Shown: piece by piece, positions 12,170-21,985 of the stretch | Position numbering within the stretch: the stretch's first letter is position 1 | How the letters are laid out: each line of letters starts with the position of its first letter | Assembly (NCBI RefSeq): GCF_029227915.1 | Contig: NC_079879.1 | Location: 4,774,001 to 4,838,000, forward strand | DNA from: Hydractinia symbiolongicarpus | Lineage: Eukaryota > Cnidaria > Hydrozoa > Anthoathecata > Hydractiniidae | Reading direction: 5' to 3' | DNA: 64,000 nucleotides | Made by a program: the position numbers and the translations under genes | The notes under the pieces: model-generated | The model's database searches: none | The model's input: the letters and a program-made list of their open reading frames with translations, nothing else | Told to the model about the DNA's origin: nothing

Positions 12170-12867
12170 AGAAATTGTGTCTGTCTGTTTGTGACAGGCA
12201 AAGTGGATATGTTCATTTTCCTTTTGATGTAGCCGAAAAAGTAATGTCTCAAATGTTTAATTTTCTGACATTACGGTGCGACGTCAATGCATTTAGACTG
12301 ACGTCAACGCGTTTAAGAAGATTGGTTAAGGAGAAGCTATGCCAATGCACCTAAAACTTTGAGACCAAATAACTTGGAAACAAGGCGGAGACATCAGTTC
12401 TTTACTGTGTGGGTAACTAAAGACCACTTGGGACATCGGAATCCTCTTCTGAATGGACGAGTTTAGGTATCATCATAAAACCTTTAAAATTCAATATCTC
12501 TGCAACCGTTTTTCAACAATATGTGATCCTATACATTTTCTTGATCAGCGTTTCAAGAACTATATACTATGTATATACAAATTTGAAAAAAAAACATATT
12601 TTGTGTTTTGACGGGCTTTTGCTGACATCAGCAAACTTTTTAAGCCCTTATATCTCTTTAGGCATTTGTCAAAAACATATGATCCTACCAACGTTTCAAC
12701 CTCTACACATAATAGACATAAAATAAACTAAATTTTGCATTTTTTTATCTGCAGTGCACTGCTGATGTCAGCAAAAAATCTAAAAAAACCTATTTTTCCA
12801 TTGTTTTTCTAACTACGTGGATTTTTCCATGGGCCTTATCTTATCGTCTATATGATAATAGAAAGAT

Positions 12868-12868
<1 letters not shown>
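12170..12868. repeat. Dispersed repeat, family shared with 36050-36790
   Basis: Starts near TGTGTCTGTCTGTTTGTGAC and contains TTCATTTTCCTTTTGATGT, GACGTCAATGC, GATGTCAGCAAAA and CGTGGATTTTTCCATGGGCC. The 36050-36790 region carries the same blocks in reverse order and orientation (AAGGCCCGTGGAGAAATCCA ... CAAAGGAAAATGAAGATATCC). Related blocks also flank the LINE region at about 16975-17100 and 18300-18440. No ORF is present, so it is a non-autonomous element of unknown class. Confidence 0.6.

Positions 12869-12907
<39 letters not shown>
12869..12907. repeat. (AAT)n microsatellite at the 3' end of the LINE
   Basis: About 13 AAT units. Read on the minus strand this is an ATT-rich tail immediately after the LINE 3' UTR (GCCACTTTAAATATTTATT). 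CR1/L2-group LINEs characteristically end in short tandem repeats instead of poly-A, so this is probably the retrotransposon tail. Confidence 0.8.
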
Positions 12908-12910
<3 letters not shown>

Positions 12911-13114
12911 TTTAAAGTGGCTAGCCCAGAAAATCACAAAAACCTATAGTTAGTGGATTGTTTCCACTGGGGGCCACTAGAACAAAAAAGAAACAAAAAA
13001 TGATAAACCTTAGACTGCCTCAGCTCAATCAAACATAGTAACATTTATAATCTGTGAAAATTGAAAAGAAAAAGAATAAAAAACAAAAATTAAAAAATTC
13101 AAAAGTGATCTCCA

Positions 13115-16100
13115 TTAGAATTTGCCAAATACATTAGAGATGGAAGTCTTAAACGAAAGCAGACTTCCATCACAGGTCACTTGGTCTGGAAGATTATTCC
13201 ACACTTTTGCAGCTCTAAATGGGAAGGCTTTTTTGCCAAATTCCGTGTTGACCAAGGGAAGTGTGAACCTGTTTTTTGAAGCTCCTCTTGTTTGATGATT
13301 ATGACAGTTTTTTGTCAAAAGGAATTTTGAGCGCATGTAATCAGGAGCAATGTGATTCATGGCTTTGAAAACTAATATGGCATCGTTTTTGATGAGTAAA
13401 TTATTCATTGAATATTCCCTCTCTTTCCCAAGAAAGGTACGGACACATTTTAATCGTTTTTCTAGTTTTCCCAATCTACCTTGGGTGGCACAAGCCCATG
13501 CCGAGGAGCAGTAGTTGAAATATGGCATGACAAGTGCATTAATTAAAAGGTTTTTTGTGTGAGGTGTTAAACAGGATGCAATGGTTCTAATTTTAGAATA
13601 TTTAATTAGTATTTTTCTATTTATGTCATTAATGTGCTTTTCCCATTGCATTTTTTGATCAAATGTTACCCCAAGATATTTAACTTTTTCGCTCCTCTTC
13701 AAAGGAATACCCATATAGTTGATAGTTTTGTTCTCAACTTTTTTTAACTGGCTGTGGTTGCCGAAAAAGATTGTTTCAGTTTTGTCCGTATTAATAGTCA
13801 TTTTGTTATTATTCAGCCAGAGGTCGACTTGCGAAAGTTCTAACTCGACCTGGGAGACAAGGGTATCCAAGTTTTTATGAGACGAAATAATTATTGTATC
13901 ATCCGCATATAGATGGTGGTAGTTTGAATTGATGACAGATTTTAAGTCATCAATATACAAAAGAAAGAGCAGGGGCCCCAACACAGATCCCTGCGGCACC
14001 CCAAAAGCGTCTTCATGAAGCAGATCTGATCCTGAGTTGTTTACAAGAGTCAGCTGCATTCGGTCCGTTAAGTAGGACTCGAACCAGTCAAAGGCAGCAT
14101 CTCTGATGCCAAAACACCATAGTTTTTTTAACAAAATTTTATGATCAACAGTGTCAAAAGCTTTTTTAAGGTCAATGAGCACAGCACAAACAAAGTTATG
14201 TTGGTCGAGCTCAGTAAGAATAAAATCAGAGACATCGACTACTGCAGTTTCTGTGGAAAAGAGTTTTCGAAATCCGGACTGTCTGTCATTCAGGAAGTTG
14301 TGCTCAGAAATAAAATGAGACATTTGCTCATGCACTAACTTTTCAAAAATTTTCATAGGAATTGGCAAAATGGAGATAGGCCGATAATTAGTAGGATCTG
14401 TTTTATTGCCACTTTTAAAAATAGGCGAGACCCTTTTAGTCTTCCAACATTTAGGTACATAACCAGTAAATAAAGATTTGTTGAAAAGACTTGATAAATA
14501 AATACTTAAAACTGACGAACCTGCTTTTAGCAGTCGTGAACCAATTCCGTCCAAGCCTGTAGCTTTATTAAGTTTTAGTGATCTAATTATTTTTTCGACA
14601 CTTTTGGTCTCAATACGAGCCCACCGAAAATCGTGTCCGCTAACAGGTGGATTAACATTAGTAGTGTCAGAAGAAAATTTAGAGGCTAGTTTGGCACCAA
14701 CACTGACAAAAAATGAATTGAATGTGTTGGAAATTTCTTTTGGGTGAGAAGTTTCTGTACCATCGTTTTGGACTACTCGCTTTATCGAGGTAGTATTGCC
14801 TGACTTATCAGGAACCAGTTTTTTTAGGGTTTTCCAAAGTTGTTTTGGCCGTTTTTGAAAGTCCTGCAAAACGTCATTATAGTACTCGTTTTTGAGTCGA
14901 TTTTTGAGACCTATTACCTGGTTCCTTTTTTGTTTGAAAGCTTCCCAGTCTATGATGGATTTTGTTTTTGATGCTTTCCGTTTCAAGAAGTCTCTTTCTT
15001 TGATGGCTATTATTAATTCATCAGTGACCCATGCCTCAACACGGCCAGAAAATCTATGTGTTTTGAAAGGGGCATGTTTATCAGCCACTGTTTTAACATT
15101 TTTATTCAGTTTCTCACATGCTTTATCAAGGTCATCATAATTATTAAAATATGACCAGTCTAAATTCCTGAGGTCCTTCAGAAAAGCCTCTGCACTGAAG
15201 TTCTTGTAGCTACGAACCTTGCATGTTTTAGGTTCAAATTTTGGCCTTTTGAATTTTCTGATCACATAAACTAAATTGTGATCACTGATGCCTAAATCCA
15301 TGACACCAGTTTTAGAAATACAAGAACTGTTAGAAAGTATCAAGTCTATAAGAGTGCTACTATTTTCAGTAACACGAGTTGGCTCCGTAATATGTTGTTT
15401 TAGGAAAAGAGTGGAGCATAATTCCTTTATTTTGGAGGAAAGAGCATATTTTGAAAGCATGTTACAGTTAAAATCTCCCAAGATAAAAACTTCTTTCTCT
15501 TCTGGGAGCTTGTTAAAACACTGTTTAAAATGAGTACACAGGTTTTCGGTACTCTGCAAATCACTACCTCCAGGTGGCCTGTAAACCCCACACACGTAAA
15601 TAGGTTTAGTTTTTTTCAGGCACACTTTCACCCATAGTGATTCAACATTTTCGAAGTAAAGGTGTTTCAAAAGGTGGCTATCCAAGTTTTCATTAACAAA
15701 AATTAGAACACCCCCACCTCGTTTATTCCGATCATTCCTATAACAAACATAGCCATCAATTTTAACGTCATTGTCAGTGATGGTGTCATCAATTTTGGTT
15801 TCACAGATGGAGAATACATCAAGTTTTGTTTGATGTAGCAGAAGTTTAACATAGTCTAGTTTGGATGACAGACCATTAATGTTGAGATGGGCCATTTTTA
15901 AGCCCTTCCCATTTCTGATTGCCTCAAAATCAAAGTTTTCATCAATAGTAATATTGATGTTGTCCGGAATTTCGTCACCAAATGACTCCTCATTAGCAAA
16001 GGGCAAATTACGAGAAAGACAGGGACTGCAAACGAAAAACAGTTTATCTTCAGGAGTCTTCATAAATTGTTGATATTTTTTATCAGAAATACGCTCACAT

Positions 16101-16714
16101 TTTTTATGAGCCCATAATCCACACTTGTCACAAGAAAGTGCTTTGTGTGTTTTTGCCACAGGTTTTAAGCATGAAGAACAGGGATACTTTACAGGACCTG
16201 GGTTGAGGCAGATGTCCCCTGACAAGAGGATTAAAAAATAGAAATACTTGTGCCTGCTTGGCTTAAGTTTTGATAAAGCCATTAATTTTAATTGGAGAGT
16301 GAGCTGGCTTTCAGAAACTCTATTGCAGGCATCAAGTGAAGAGATAGAAAAGAAACTCCTATCTAGTCGACTCATTTCGTTGTTGTTGGGTGAGCTACTT
16401 TTGAACGAAGGTTTTGTATTGCTCAAAAATACAACGAACACAAAAATCAGTTTTAGCGTAAATGTGGGGTTTCCTACCTGAGTAAAGTTATTTTTAAGTC
16501 GTAGAGAGATCATTCTACGGTTATGTGCTCTTCCAAAACTATGTTTGAAGGATCTGAGGCAAGCCCATTTCCTTACGATGTTACACAGAAGGAGCAGCAG
16601 GAACCCACAACACAGCAAAGCTACCATATTAGATGATAGATGGATAAAAAACTGACTGGGATAAAAACAATTTATTAACAAAAACAATAATTTAAAAAAC
16701 TTACAAAACAACAA
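13115..16714 (-). CDS. LINE polyprotein: 2A-like motif, PHD-like zinc finger, APE endonuclease, reverse transcriptase
   Basis: A single 1199-codon ORF. Residues 1-165 include hydrophobic stretches. A 2A-like SGDICLNPGP ends at residue 174, followed by a PHD-type Cys/His cluster (CSSCLKPV...CDKCGLWAHKKC). An apurinic-type endonuclease follows, with LKMAHLNINGLSSK, SICETKID, ILGDFNCN and LGISDHNLVY. The reverse transcriptase shows [62 protein letters not shown] and HLYADDTII. The conserved C-terminus has FPFRAAKVWNNLP. It would nick target DNA and prime cDNA synthesis from its own RNA. No RNase H or separate gag-like ORF is seen. No internal stop or frameshift is present, so the copy is young. 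Confidence 0.95.
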   Translation of the reverse strand: MLFCKFFKLLFLLINCFYPSQFFIHLSSNMVALLCCGFLLLLLCNIVRKWACLRSFKHSFGRAHNRRMISLRLKNNFTQVGNPTFTLKLIFVFVVFLSNTKPSFKSSSPNNNEMSRLDRSFFSISSLDACNRVSESQLTLQLKLMALSKLKPSRHKYFYFLILLSGDICLNPGPVKYPCSSCLKPVAKTHKALSCDKCGLWAHKKCERISDKKYQQFMKTPEDKLFFVCSPCLSRNLPFANEESFGDEIPDNINITIDENFDFEAIRNGKGLKMAHLNINGLSSKLDYVKLLLHQTKLDVFSICETKIDDTITDNDVKIDGYVCYRNDRNKRGGGVLIFVNENLDSHLLKHLYFENVESLWVKVCLKKTKPIYVCGVYRPPGGSDLQSTENLCTHFKQCFNKLPEEKEVFILGDFNCNMLSKYALSSKIKELCSTLFLKQHITEPTRVTENSSTLIDLILSNSSCISKTGVMDLGISDHNLVYVIRKFKRPKFEPKTCKVRSYKNFSAEAFLKDLRNLDWSYFNNYDDLDKACEKLNKNVKTVADKHAPFKTHRFSGRVEAWVTDELIIAIKERDFLKRKASKTKSIIDWEAFKQKRNQVIGLKNRLKNEYYNDVLQDFQKRPKQLWKTLKKLVPDKSGNTTSIKRVVQNDGTETSHPKEISNTFNSFFVSVGAKLASKFSSDTTNVNPPVSGHDFRWARIETKSVEKIIRSLKLNKATGLDGIGSRLLKAGSSVLSIYLSSLFNKSLFTGYVPKCWKTKRVSPIFKSGNKTDPTNYRPISILPIPMKIFEKLVHEQMSHFISEHNFLNDRQSGFRKLFSTETAVVDVSDFILTELDQHNFVCAVLIDLKKAFDTVDHKILLKKLWCFGIRDAAFDWFESYLTDRMQLTLVNNSGSDLLHEDAFGVPQGSVLGPLLFLLYIDDLKSVINSNYHHLYADDTIIISSHKNLDTLVSQVELELSQVDLWLNNNKMTINTDKTETIFFGNHSQLKKVENKTINYMGIPLKRSEKVKYLGVTFDQKMQWEKHINDINRKILIKYSKIRTIASCLTPHTKNLLINALVMPYFNYCSSAWACATQGRLGKLEKRLKCVRTFLGKEREYSMNNLLIKNDAILVFKAMNHIAPDYMRSKFLLTKNCHNHQTRGASKNRFTLPLVNTEFGKKAFPFRAAKVWNNLPDQVTCDGSLLSFKTSISNVFGKF
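16193..16219 (-). other. 2A-like ribosome-skipping motif (GDICLNPGP)
   Basis: Encodes G-D-I-C-L-N-P-G-P at residues 166-174 of the LINE ORF, upstream of the PHD-like finger. The consensus is D-(V/I)-E-x-N-P-G-P; here the Glu is Cys. 2A-like motifs are known at the N-terminus of some APE-type LINEs. Whether this variant still causes peptide-bond skipping is open. Confidence 0.6.
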
Positions 16715-17430
16715 ATTAAAGAAATGAAAAGATATAAATGAAGTAAAGAAGGCAGTACAGTATATAATAAATCAAAAAGGACTTAGCTGTCAAAGCAGGA
16801 GCTCTTCAAGCTTTAGTCTTCTTTTTTCTTTCTTCGACTTAGCGCGCCAAGACCGGAGCGTTTTAGATACGTCCGACCTCAACGAGAGCTAAGCACGGAA
16901 TGAATTTGAACTGCAGAAATGATGACCGGATGTATTCATAAACTGAACCGCCACAATGTCTGTAATAGGCTAAGCAGATGTGTTCATTTTCCTATGAAGT
17001 CGCTGAAAAATGGATGTCCTAAATGTTATCCAACAAAGCAGACGTCACAAAGTCAATAACATTATTTAAAGCTTACCTAAAGTTGACCTAAATCGATTCA
17101 TAACATCTTCAGAAAAAACAATTTAACGTTTATTTTATTAAAATCACTACAGTACTCAAGAAACAGACAATGTTTACCTCATGTTTTTAAGCCTTCACCT
17201 CACTTGTTCGCCATTTTGCAAGTGACCATTTAAGAGTATAATTATGCGCCTGACGTCACTAGTTAGAAGCTCACATTCGGACCCCAGGAATGAGAGGCGA
17301 AACTTTGCGGATGTGATATGATGTGTTTTGTAAAAAAAACGTTCCACACGTTGATGAATAAGGACGAATCCTTTTTTTAAATAGTAATATGGCTTCTTGC
17401 CCACTTACCTAGTTGTCTTAACCACCAAAA

Positions 17431-17607
17431 GAAACAAGGTGTATTTTTTTCAACTTTCCCAAAGATCCAAAAAAACGAACTATATGGATCAAACTGATCA
17501 AGAGAGAGGATACGCTTCCAAAGAATTTTAAGATCTGCGAAGCTCATTTTGCTTCCGAGTTCATTACTTTAGAACTGAGTTTGAAAGAAAAAAACAAAAA
17601 GAAGAAG
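17431..17607 (+). pseudogene. THAP-domain exon relic
   Basis: An open stretch of 59 codons reads CIFFNFPKDPKKRTIWIKLI ... FKICEAHFASEF and ends in AAG|GTTAGA, a plausible donor. The FP, W, and C-x2-H elements with the following F are THAP zinc-finger landmarks (DNA-binding). An in-frame TAA precedes it at about 17419 and no initiator or second exon was found, so it is probably a remnant of a P-element-like or other THAP transposon. Confidence 0.6.
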
Positions 17608-17682
17608 GTTAGAAGATTTTTTTATTTTTATCGTCATTCATTGAACTCATGCGCTATTATCTAATTCGAATACGTTTACATA

Positions 17683-17997
17683 TCAAAACTCACTGATCAA
17701 ATTAAAAATATTCGCGGATTCTAACCCGCAATAGCAACGACACTCCGCTTCGCTCGTCATTATCTTACACTTTCCACACTTGCACCACGTCCTTACAGCA
17801 ACAGCAACACGTGAAACGACTTCTTCTTGAATAGTATCCTCATCACAGCTCTCCCAACTGAAATCCAAGTCAGTGCTTGGTTTAGTATTTCGCCTGATAG
17901 GCTCAAATTGAAATTCTACAACATTTTTCCTGTCGCTCTTTTTTTCTTTTTTTGCGTCACAGCTTCTCGGTATTGCAATTAAATGATGATTTCTCAA
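17683..17997 (-). CDS. Fragment with a P2X7 C-terminal-like Cys-rich motif
   Basis: A 104-codon ORF ends in TWCKCGKCKIMTSEAECRCY, resembling the Zn-binding Cys cluster of the P2RX7 intracellular domain, which also occurs alone in many invertebrate and mobile-element-associated proteins. It is acidic upstream (DFSWESCDEDTIQEE). It lies 76 bp from the THAP relic on the opposite strand, and both are enclosed by GCCTTCACCTCACTTGTTC-like and inverted sequences near 17195 and 18130. A broken mobile element is the likeliest source. Confidence 0.4.
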   Translation of the reverse strand: MRNHHLIAIPRSCDAKKEKKSDRKNVVEFQFEPIRRNTKPSTDLDFSWESCDEDTIQEEVVSRVAVAVRTWCKCGKCKIMTSEAECRCYCGLESANIFNLISEF

Positions 17998-17999
17998 CC

Positions 18000-19383
18000 G
18001 AAGTTAGTATTCATTTTCGAAGTTTCTTGATATTTTCACGGGGGTAAACATACTCATTACCAATGAATTTCACTATTAAAGTTTGAGTAAAAAAATTCAA
18101 TGTGGAAGATGATTTACAATCTTCTAACAGGTGACGTCAGAGCACTCAAGGTGAAGAAATTTATAAAACAACATTGCGGATGTTTTACCTCGTGTCGGAG
18201 GTGAATTTTTGAATCTTTGAATAGGCATTATTAACTTATAAGTGCGAATTAAGGAAAATAAACTTTATATTTGTAAATCACGTATGAATATGAGCTAATT
18301 TAGGTCAACTTAATTTTTCTCGGGAGGTAAGCTTTAATGCAAATAGCTTAAATTTAAATTAATGAAGCCATTACAATACATCCATAACATTGAGGCTAAA
18401 TAACTTGGAAATTAGGTGGTGATGTTAGTCATTTTGCACTACTATCTCCCTAATTTTCCTTATATACATGGCTTTGGAACCTGGGGGTATAGTAGAATTC
18501 AATCTTTCACATTGAATGGCCACCAAGTGAGGCATAGAACCCTGGTTTCCAGCGCAAAAGTATAAAGGTTATAGCCACCATAAGATGACGGCACCATTAT
18601 CTTATAGTGCTTATAACTATCACACTTTTCATAAGCTATACAGTGCTGATGATGCATTTATAACCTTAACTTGTAACCCGCTAGAAACATCTTCTCATGC
18701 AACAACATGATAATAGGCAACAACAGCCAAATTCTACAAGCTGGGCCAACCCAGCTGTTTAATAAAAGTGAAAAACCTTTAAGCCATGCTAAAAACACAC
18801 ATTCCAATACAGGAGTAACAACTAAAACACATGCACGTCTATTCCAAGAAGCTGTGAAGGTACAAGTTAAGATGTTAAAAGAGCATAGCTATAATTTAGA
18901 AGGGTAAACTGTTCGGTGGATAGATACATTTTTTTTCTGCTGTGATGTGGAGGTATAAATATGTTAACATATGTTGTTATCCGTGTTACAGAAATGCAGA
19001 AGAACGGTTATAAAAGGGAAAGCAATACAGAATAAAAAAAGAGCCGTTTAAGCTGATGTGTCGATGTATGTGGAAGCCATGAAAGCGGCTGGACAAAACC
19101 CGCGTGCAATGCACTGCATTTTAGTTGTCATGGTAAAAAATTATGGCAACAAAATCATTGTCCTTGTGATCATATAAAAAGATATGAGAACCTTTCATTA
19201 TTATTTCTGGCATAAACAGATTTATTTATCAATTTTTTACAACAAGAATTGGTTAAACCTTACGAACATTTGCATGAGTAATACTAAAAAAGCATCTCTC
19301 AAATGCTCTTTTTTTACACTACTCTCGGCAACCGTGATATCAATTTGGGTAAATAAATGGTAGCTTCGGTACCATACGATACG
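18000..19383. other. Intergenic region with diverged repeat blocks
   Basis: 18300-18440 carries blocks of the dispersed repeat seen near 16975-17100 (TAGGTCAACTTAATTTT, TAAGCTTTAATG, AATAACTTGGAAATTAGG). A 66-codon ORF at 18707-18907 ends at a possible donor but has no partner exon that I could join. The sequence just before 19384 should hold the profilin promoter and 5' UTR; no TATA box is evident. Confidence 0.4.
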
Positions 19384-19803
19384 ATGAACAACCAACTGCA
19401 GTCAGTTTTGCAGGATAACCTTACATCTACTGGCCACGTTGAAGACTGTGCTATATTTACAAGAAAAGATGTCGCTCTTCGGGCATGTTCAAGTGGGTTT
19501 ATGGTAAATACACTTTTCTGGAAGCAAAAAATACACGGGCAGAATATATGCAAGCAAGCATGGATTCCTTGCTTGATTGCCGTGTATATTCTGACCATGT
19601 ATTTTTCTCTTTGAATATTTTTAGCCAAAAGTTGCTAGCTAGCTAGCTGGCTAGGTTGCTGCTTAGTTTTAACCTTACAGGACCAAGTGTCGCCTACTTG
19701 GAAACACAATTTTATGCGTTTTACATGTTCAGAGGCTATATGAGACAAGTGTACCCCCTGCCTTTTAGGAGCTAGGAAATTGTAAACATTCAAAAAGGTC
19801 TAG

Positions 19804-19863
<60 letters not shown>

Positions 19864-21985
19864 AGTTTTAAGTATTTATTTATTAAGTCTTTTCAACAAA
19901 TCTTTATTTACTGGTTATGTACCTATAAATGTTGGAAGACTAAAAGGGTCTCGACTATTTTTAAAAGTGGCAATAAAACAGATCCTACTAATTATCGGCC
20001 TATCTCCATTTTGCCAATTCCCATGAAAATTTTTGAAAATTTAGTGCATGAGCAAATGTCTCATTTTATTTCTGAGCACAACTTCCTGAATGACAGACAG
20101 TCCGGATTTCGAAAACTCTTTTCCACAGAAACTGCAGTAGTCGATGTCTCTGATTTTATTCTTACTGAGCTTGACCAACATAAGTTTGTTTGTGCTGTGT
20201 TCATTGACCTTAAAAAAGCTTTTGACACTGTTGATCATAAAATTTTGTTAAAAAAACTATGATGTTTTGGCATCAGAGATGCTGCCTTTGACTGGTTCAA
20301 GTCCTACTTAACGGGCCGAATGCAGCTGACTCTTGTAAACAACTCAGGATCAGATCTGCTTCATGAAGATGCTTTGGGGTGCCGCAGGGATCTGTGTTGG
20401 GGCCCCTGCTCTTTCTTTTGTATATTGATGACTTAAAATCTGTCATCAATTCAAACTACCACCATCTATATGCAGATGATACAATAATTATGTCGTCTCA
20501 TAAAAACTTGGATACCCTTGTCTCCCAGGTTGAGTTGGAACTTTCGCAAGTCGACCTCTGGCTGAATAATAACAAAATGAATATTAATACGGACAAAACT
20601 GAAACAATCTTTTTCGGCAACCACAGCCAGTTAAAAAAAGTTGAGAACAAAACTATCAACCATATGGGTATTCCTTTGAAGAGGAACGAAAAGTTAAATA
20701 TCTTGCGGTAACATTTGATTAAAAATGCAATGGGAAAAGCACATTAATGACATAAATAGAAAAATACTAATTAAATATTCTAAAATTAGAACCATTCCAT
20801 CCTGTTTAACACCTCACACAAAAAACCTTTTAATTAATGCACTTGTCATGCCATATTTCAACTACTGCTCCTCGGCATGGACTTGTGCCACCCAAGGTAG
20901 ACTGGGAAAACTAGAACTACTGGGAAAGCTAGCCACTTTAAATATTTATTATTATTTTAGCAATTACCAAAATTGTAGTTGCATTTGTATATTGTTTTTA
21001 ACAGGTGGATGTAAAAAGTTTAGCCTTGCCTTTTTTATCTTACTCAAGCCCATACTTTCGATCAAACATTACATTATGCCCTTATAAAAATGTAAAAATG
21101 TTTAAAATTAAAGAGATAACCTTTCCTTTTTTTAGTTATACCTAACTAGCTATGATCTCTGAATATAATAAGAAAAGTGAAGTGATTTTTTTGTGAAATA
21201 TTTTAAAAAGAAGATTTACAATTCTTCTACACATGTTAGGATTACTGCCATATAGCTAGCAGCTATACTAAATTTTTATGATATATAACATAAGAAATAT
21301 TTTTAAAGCTTTTATCAAACTCAAGCAGTTTGCTCTCTTTTTAATACTGAAAATAAACGAACATTTTAAACTGTAAAGAGGTACATATATACCTACGTTT
21401 TCTTTTTATTAATTGTTGTTTGCATGAAAAAACATATATATATCGCTACAACATAAGCTCAGCAAGAACAGAGCTACCTATTACAAAACAGTTTATGTAA
21501 GCTCAGCTTAAATTCTGTTTTTAATTTTTTGTGTTTTTTATTTTTAGTTAACAGAAAAAGAAATGCAGGACCTAGAAAATGCATTTCATGATTGTTCAGA
21601 AACAAGAACTAACGGCATTAATCTGAAAGATGTCCACTACAAAATAATACGTGCAGACAAATACTCTATATATGGAAAAAAGGTCTGCAGTCTGAAGCTT
21701 ATTTTTTTCTTAACTATCTGAAGATTTTAAAATAGATTTGTAACTTGTTTTTTAATTCTAATTTTAGGACAAGCAGGGTATAGTTTTAACAAAAACAGCA
21801 ACCCTTATACTTCTATCACTGTTTTCAGAGGATATGTACCCTGGCGTTTGCGTGGAAGCAACAGAAAAACTAAGTACGATTAGCATTGATAATAAGTAAA
21901 CCAGATATTTAACGTTACTTGTTAATTTTTTAAGACTTGGTTATTTTTTATCTCAGGTGATTATTTACGCGAGAAGGGAAAATGA
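19384..21985 (+). CDS. Profilin
   Basis: Four exons: 19384-19503, 21548-21682, 21768-21873 and 21957-21985, giving 129 residues, the normal profilin size. The N-terminus [20 protein letters not shown] matches the poly-proline-binding N-terminal helix region and is followed by a core '[19 protein letters not shown]', then '[21 protein letters not shown]', '[22 protein letters not shown]'. The ATG at 19384 fits the family better than the in-frame one at 19357. Profilin binds monomeric actin and proline-rich ligands in the cytoplasm and promotes nucleotide exchange on actin. Reading through the third donor would give a short alternative tail (STISIDNK) ending at 21899. The 2-kb first intron contains a TATC microsatellite and a dead LINE copy in the same orientation as the gene. 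Confidence 0.88.
19804..19862. repeat. (TATC)n microsatellite
   Basis: About 14 units of TATC/CTAT lie directly 5' of the truncated LINE copy in profilin intron 1. Confidence 0.95.
19864..20965 (+). mobile_element. 5'-truncated, degenerate copy of the CR1/L2-like LINE
   Basis: Starts inside the reverse transcriptase at the segment encoding [16 protein letters not shown] and follows the 13115-16714 element closely, including [28 protein letters not shown] (here FIDLKKAF) and YADDTII. Several single-base indels and a stop (TGATGTTTTGG region at 20261, GCCGCAGGGAT at 20380, near 20703) break the frame. It ends with a deletion of the C-terminal region joined to the same GCCACTTTAAATATTTATTATT 3' end. 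It is dead on arrival. Confidence 0.92.

Larger units (their letters stand above)
12869..16900 (-). mobile_element. Non-LTR retrotransposon (CR1/L2-like LINE), apparently full-length ORF
   Basis: The unit comprises a short 5' UTR (ending near 16900, boundary uncertain), one 1199-codon ORF, a 3' UTR of about 200 bp and an ATT-repeat tail. It sits between copies of the dispersed repeat family described at 12170-12868, implying insertion into older repeats. A 5'-truncated, mutated copy of the same element lies at 19864-20965. I could not identify a target-site duplication. Confidence 0.85.

Noticed and set aside
18707-18907. 66-codon ORF (+)
   Set aside because: No family motif, and the acceptor downstream leads at once to stops.
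19314-19628. 104-codon ORF (-) opposite profilin exon 1
   Set aside because: Antisense shadow of the profilin exon and its flank.
19804-19862. TATC tandem array considered as a CRISPR-like or regulatory array
   Set aside because: It is a plain tetranucleotide microsatellite without spacers.
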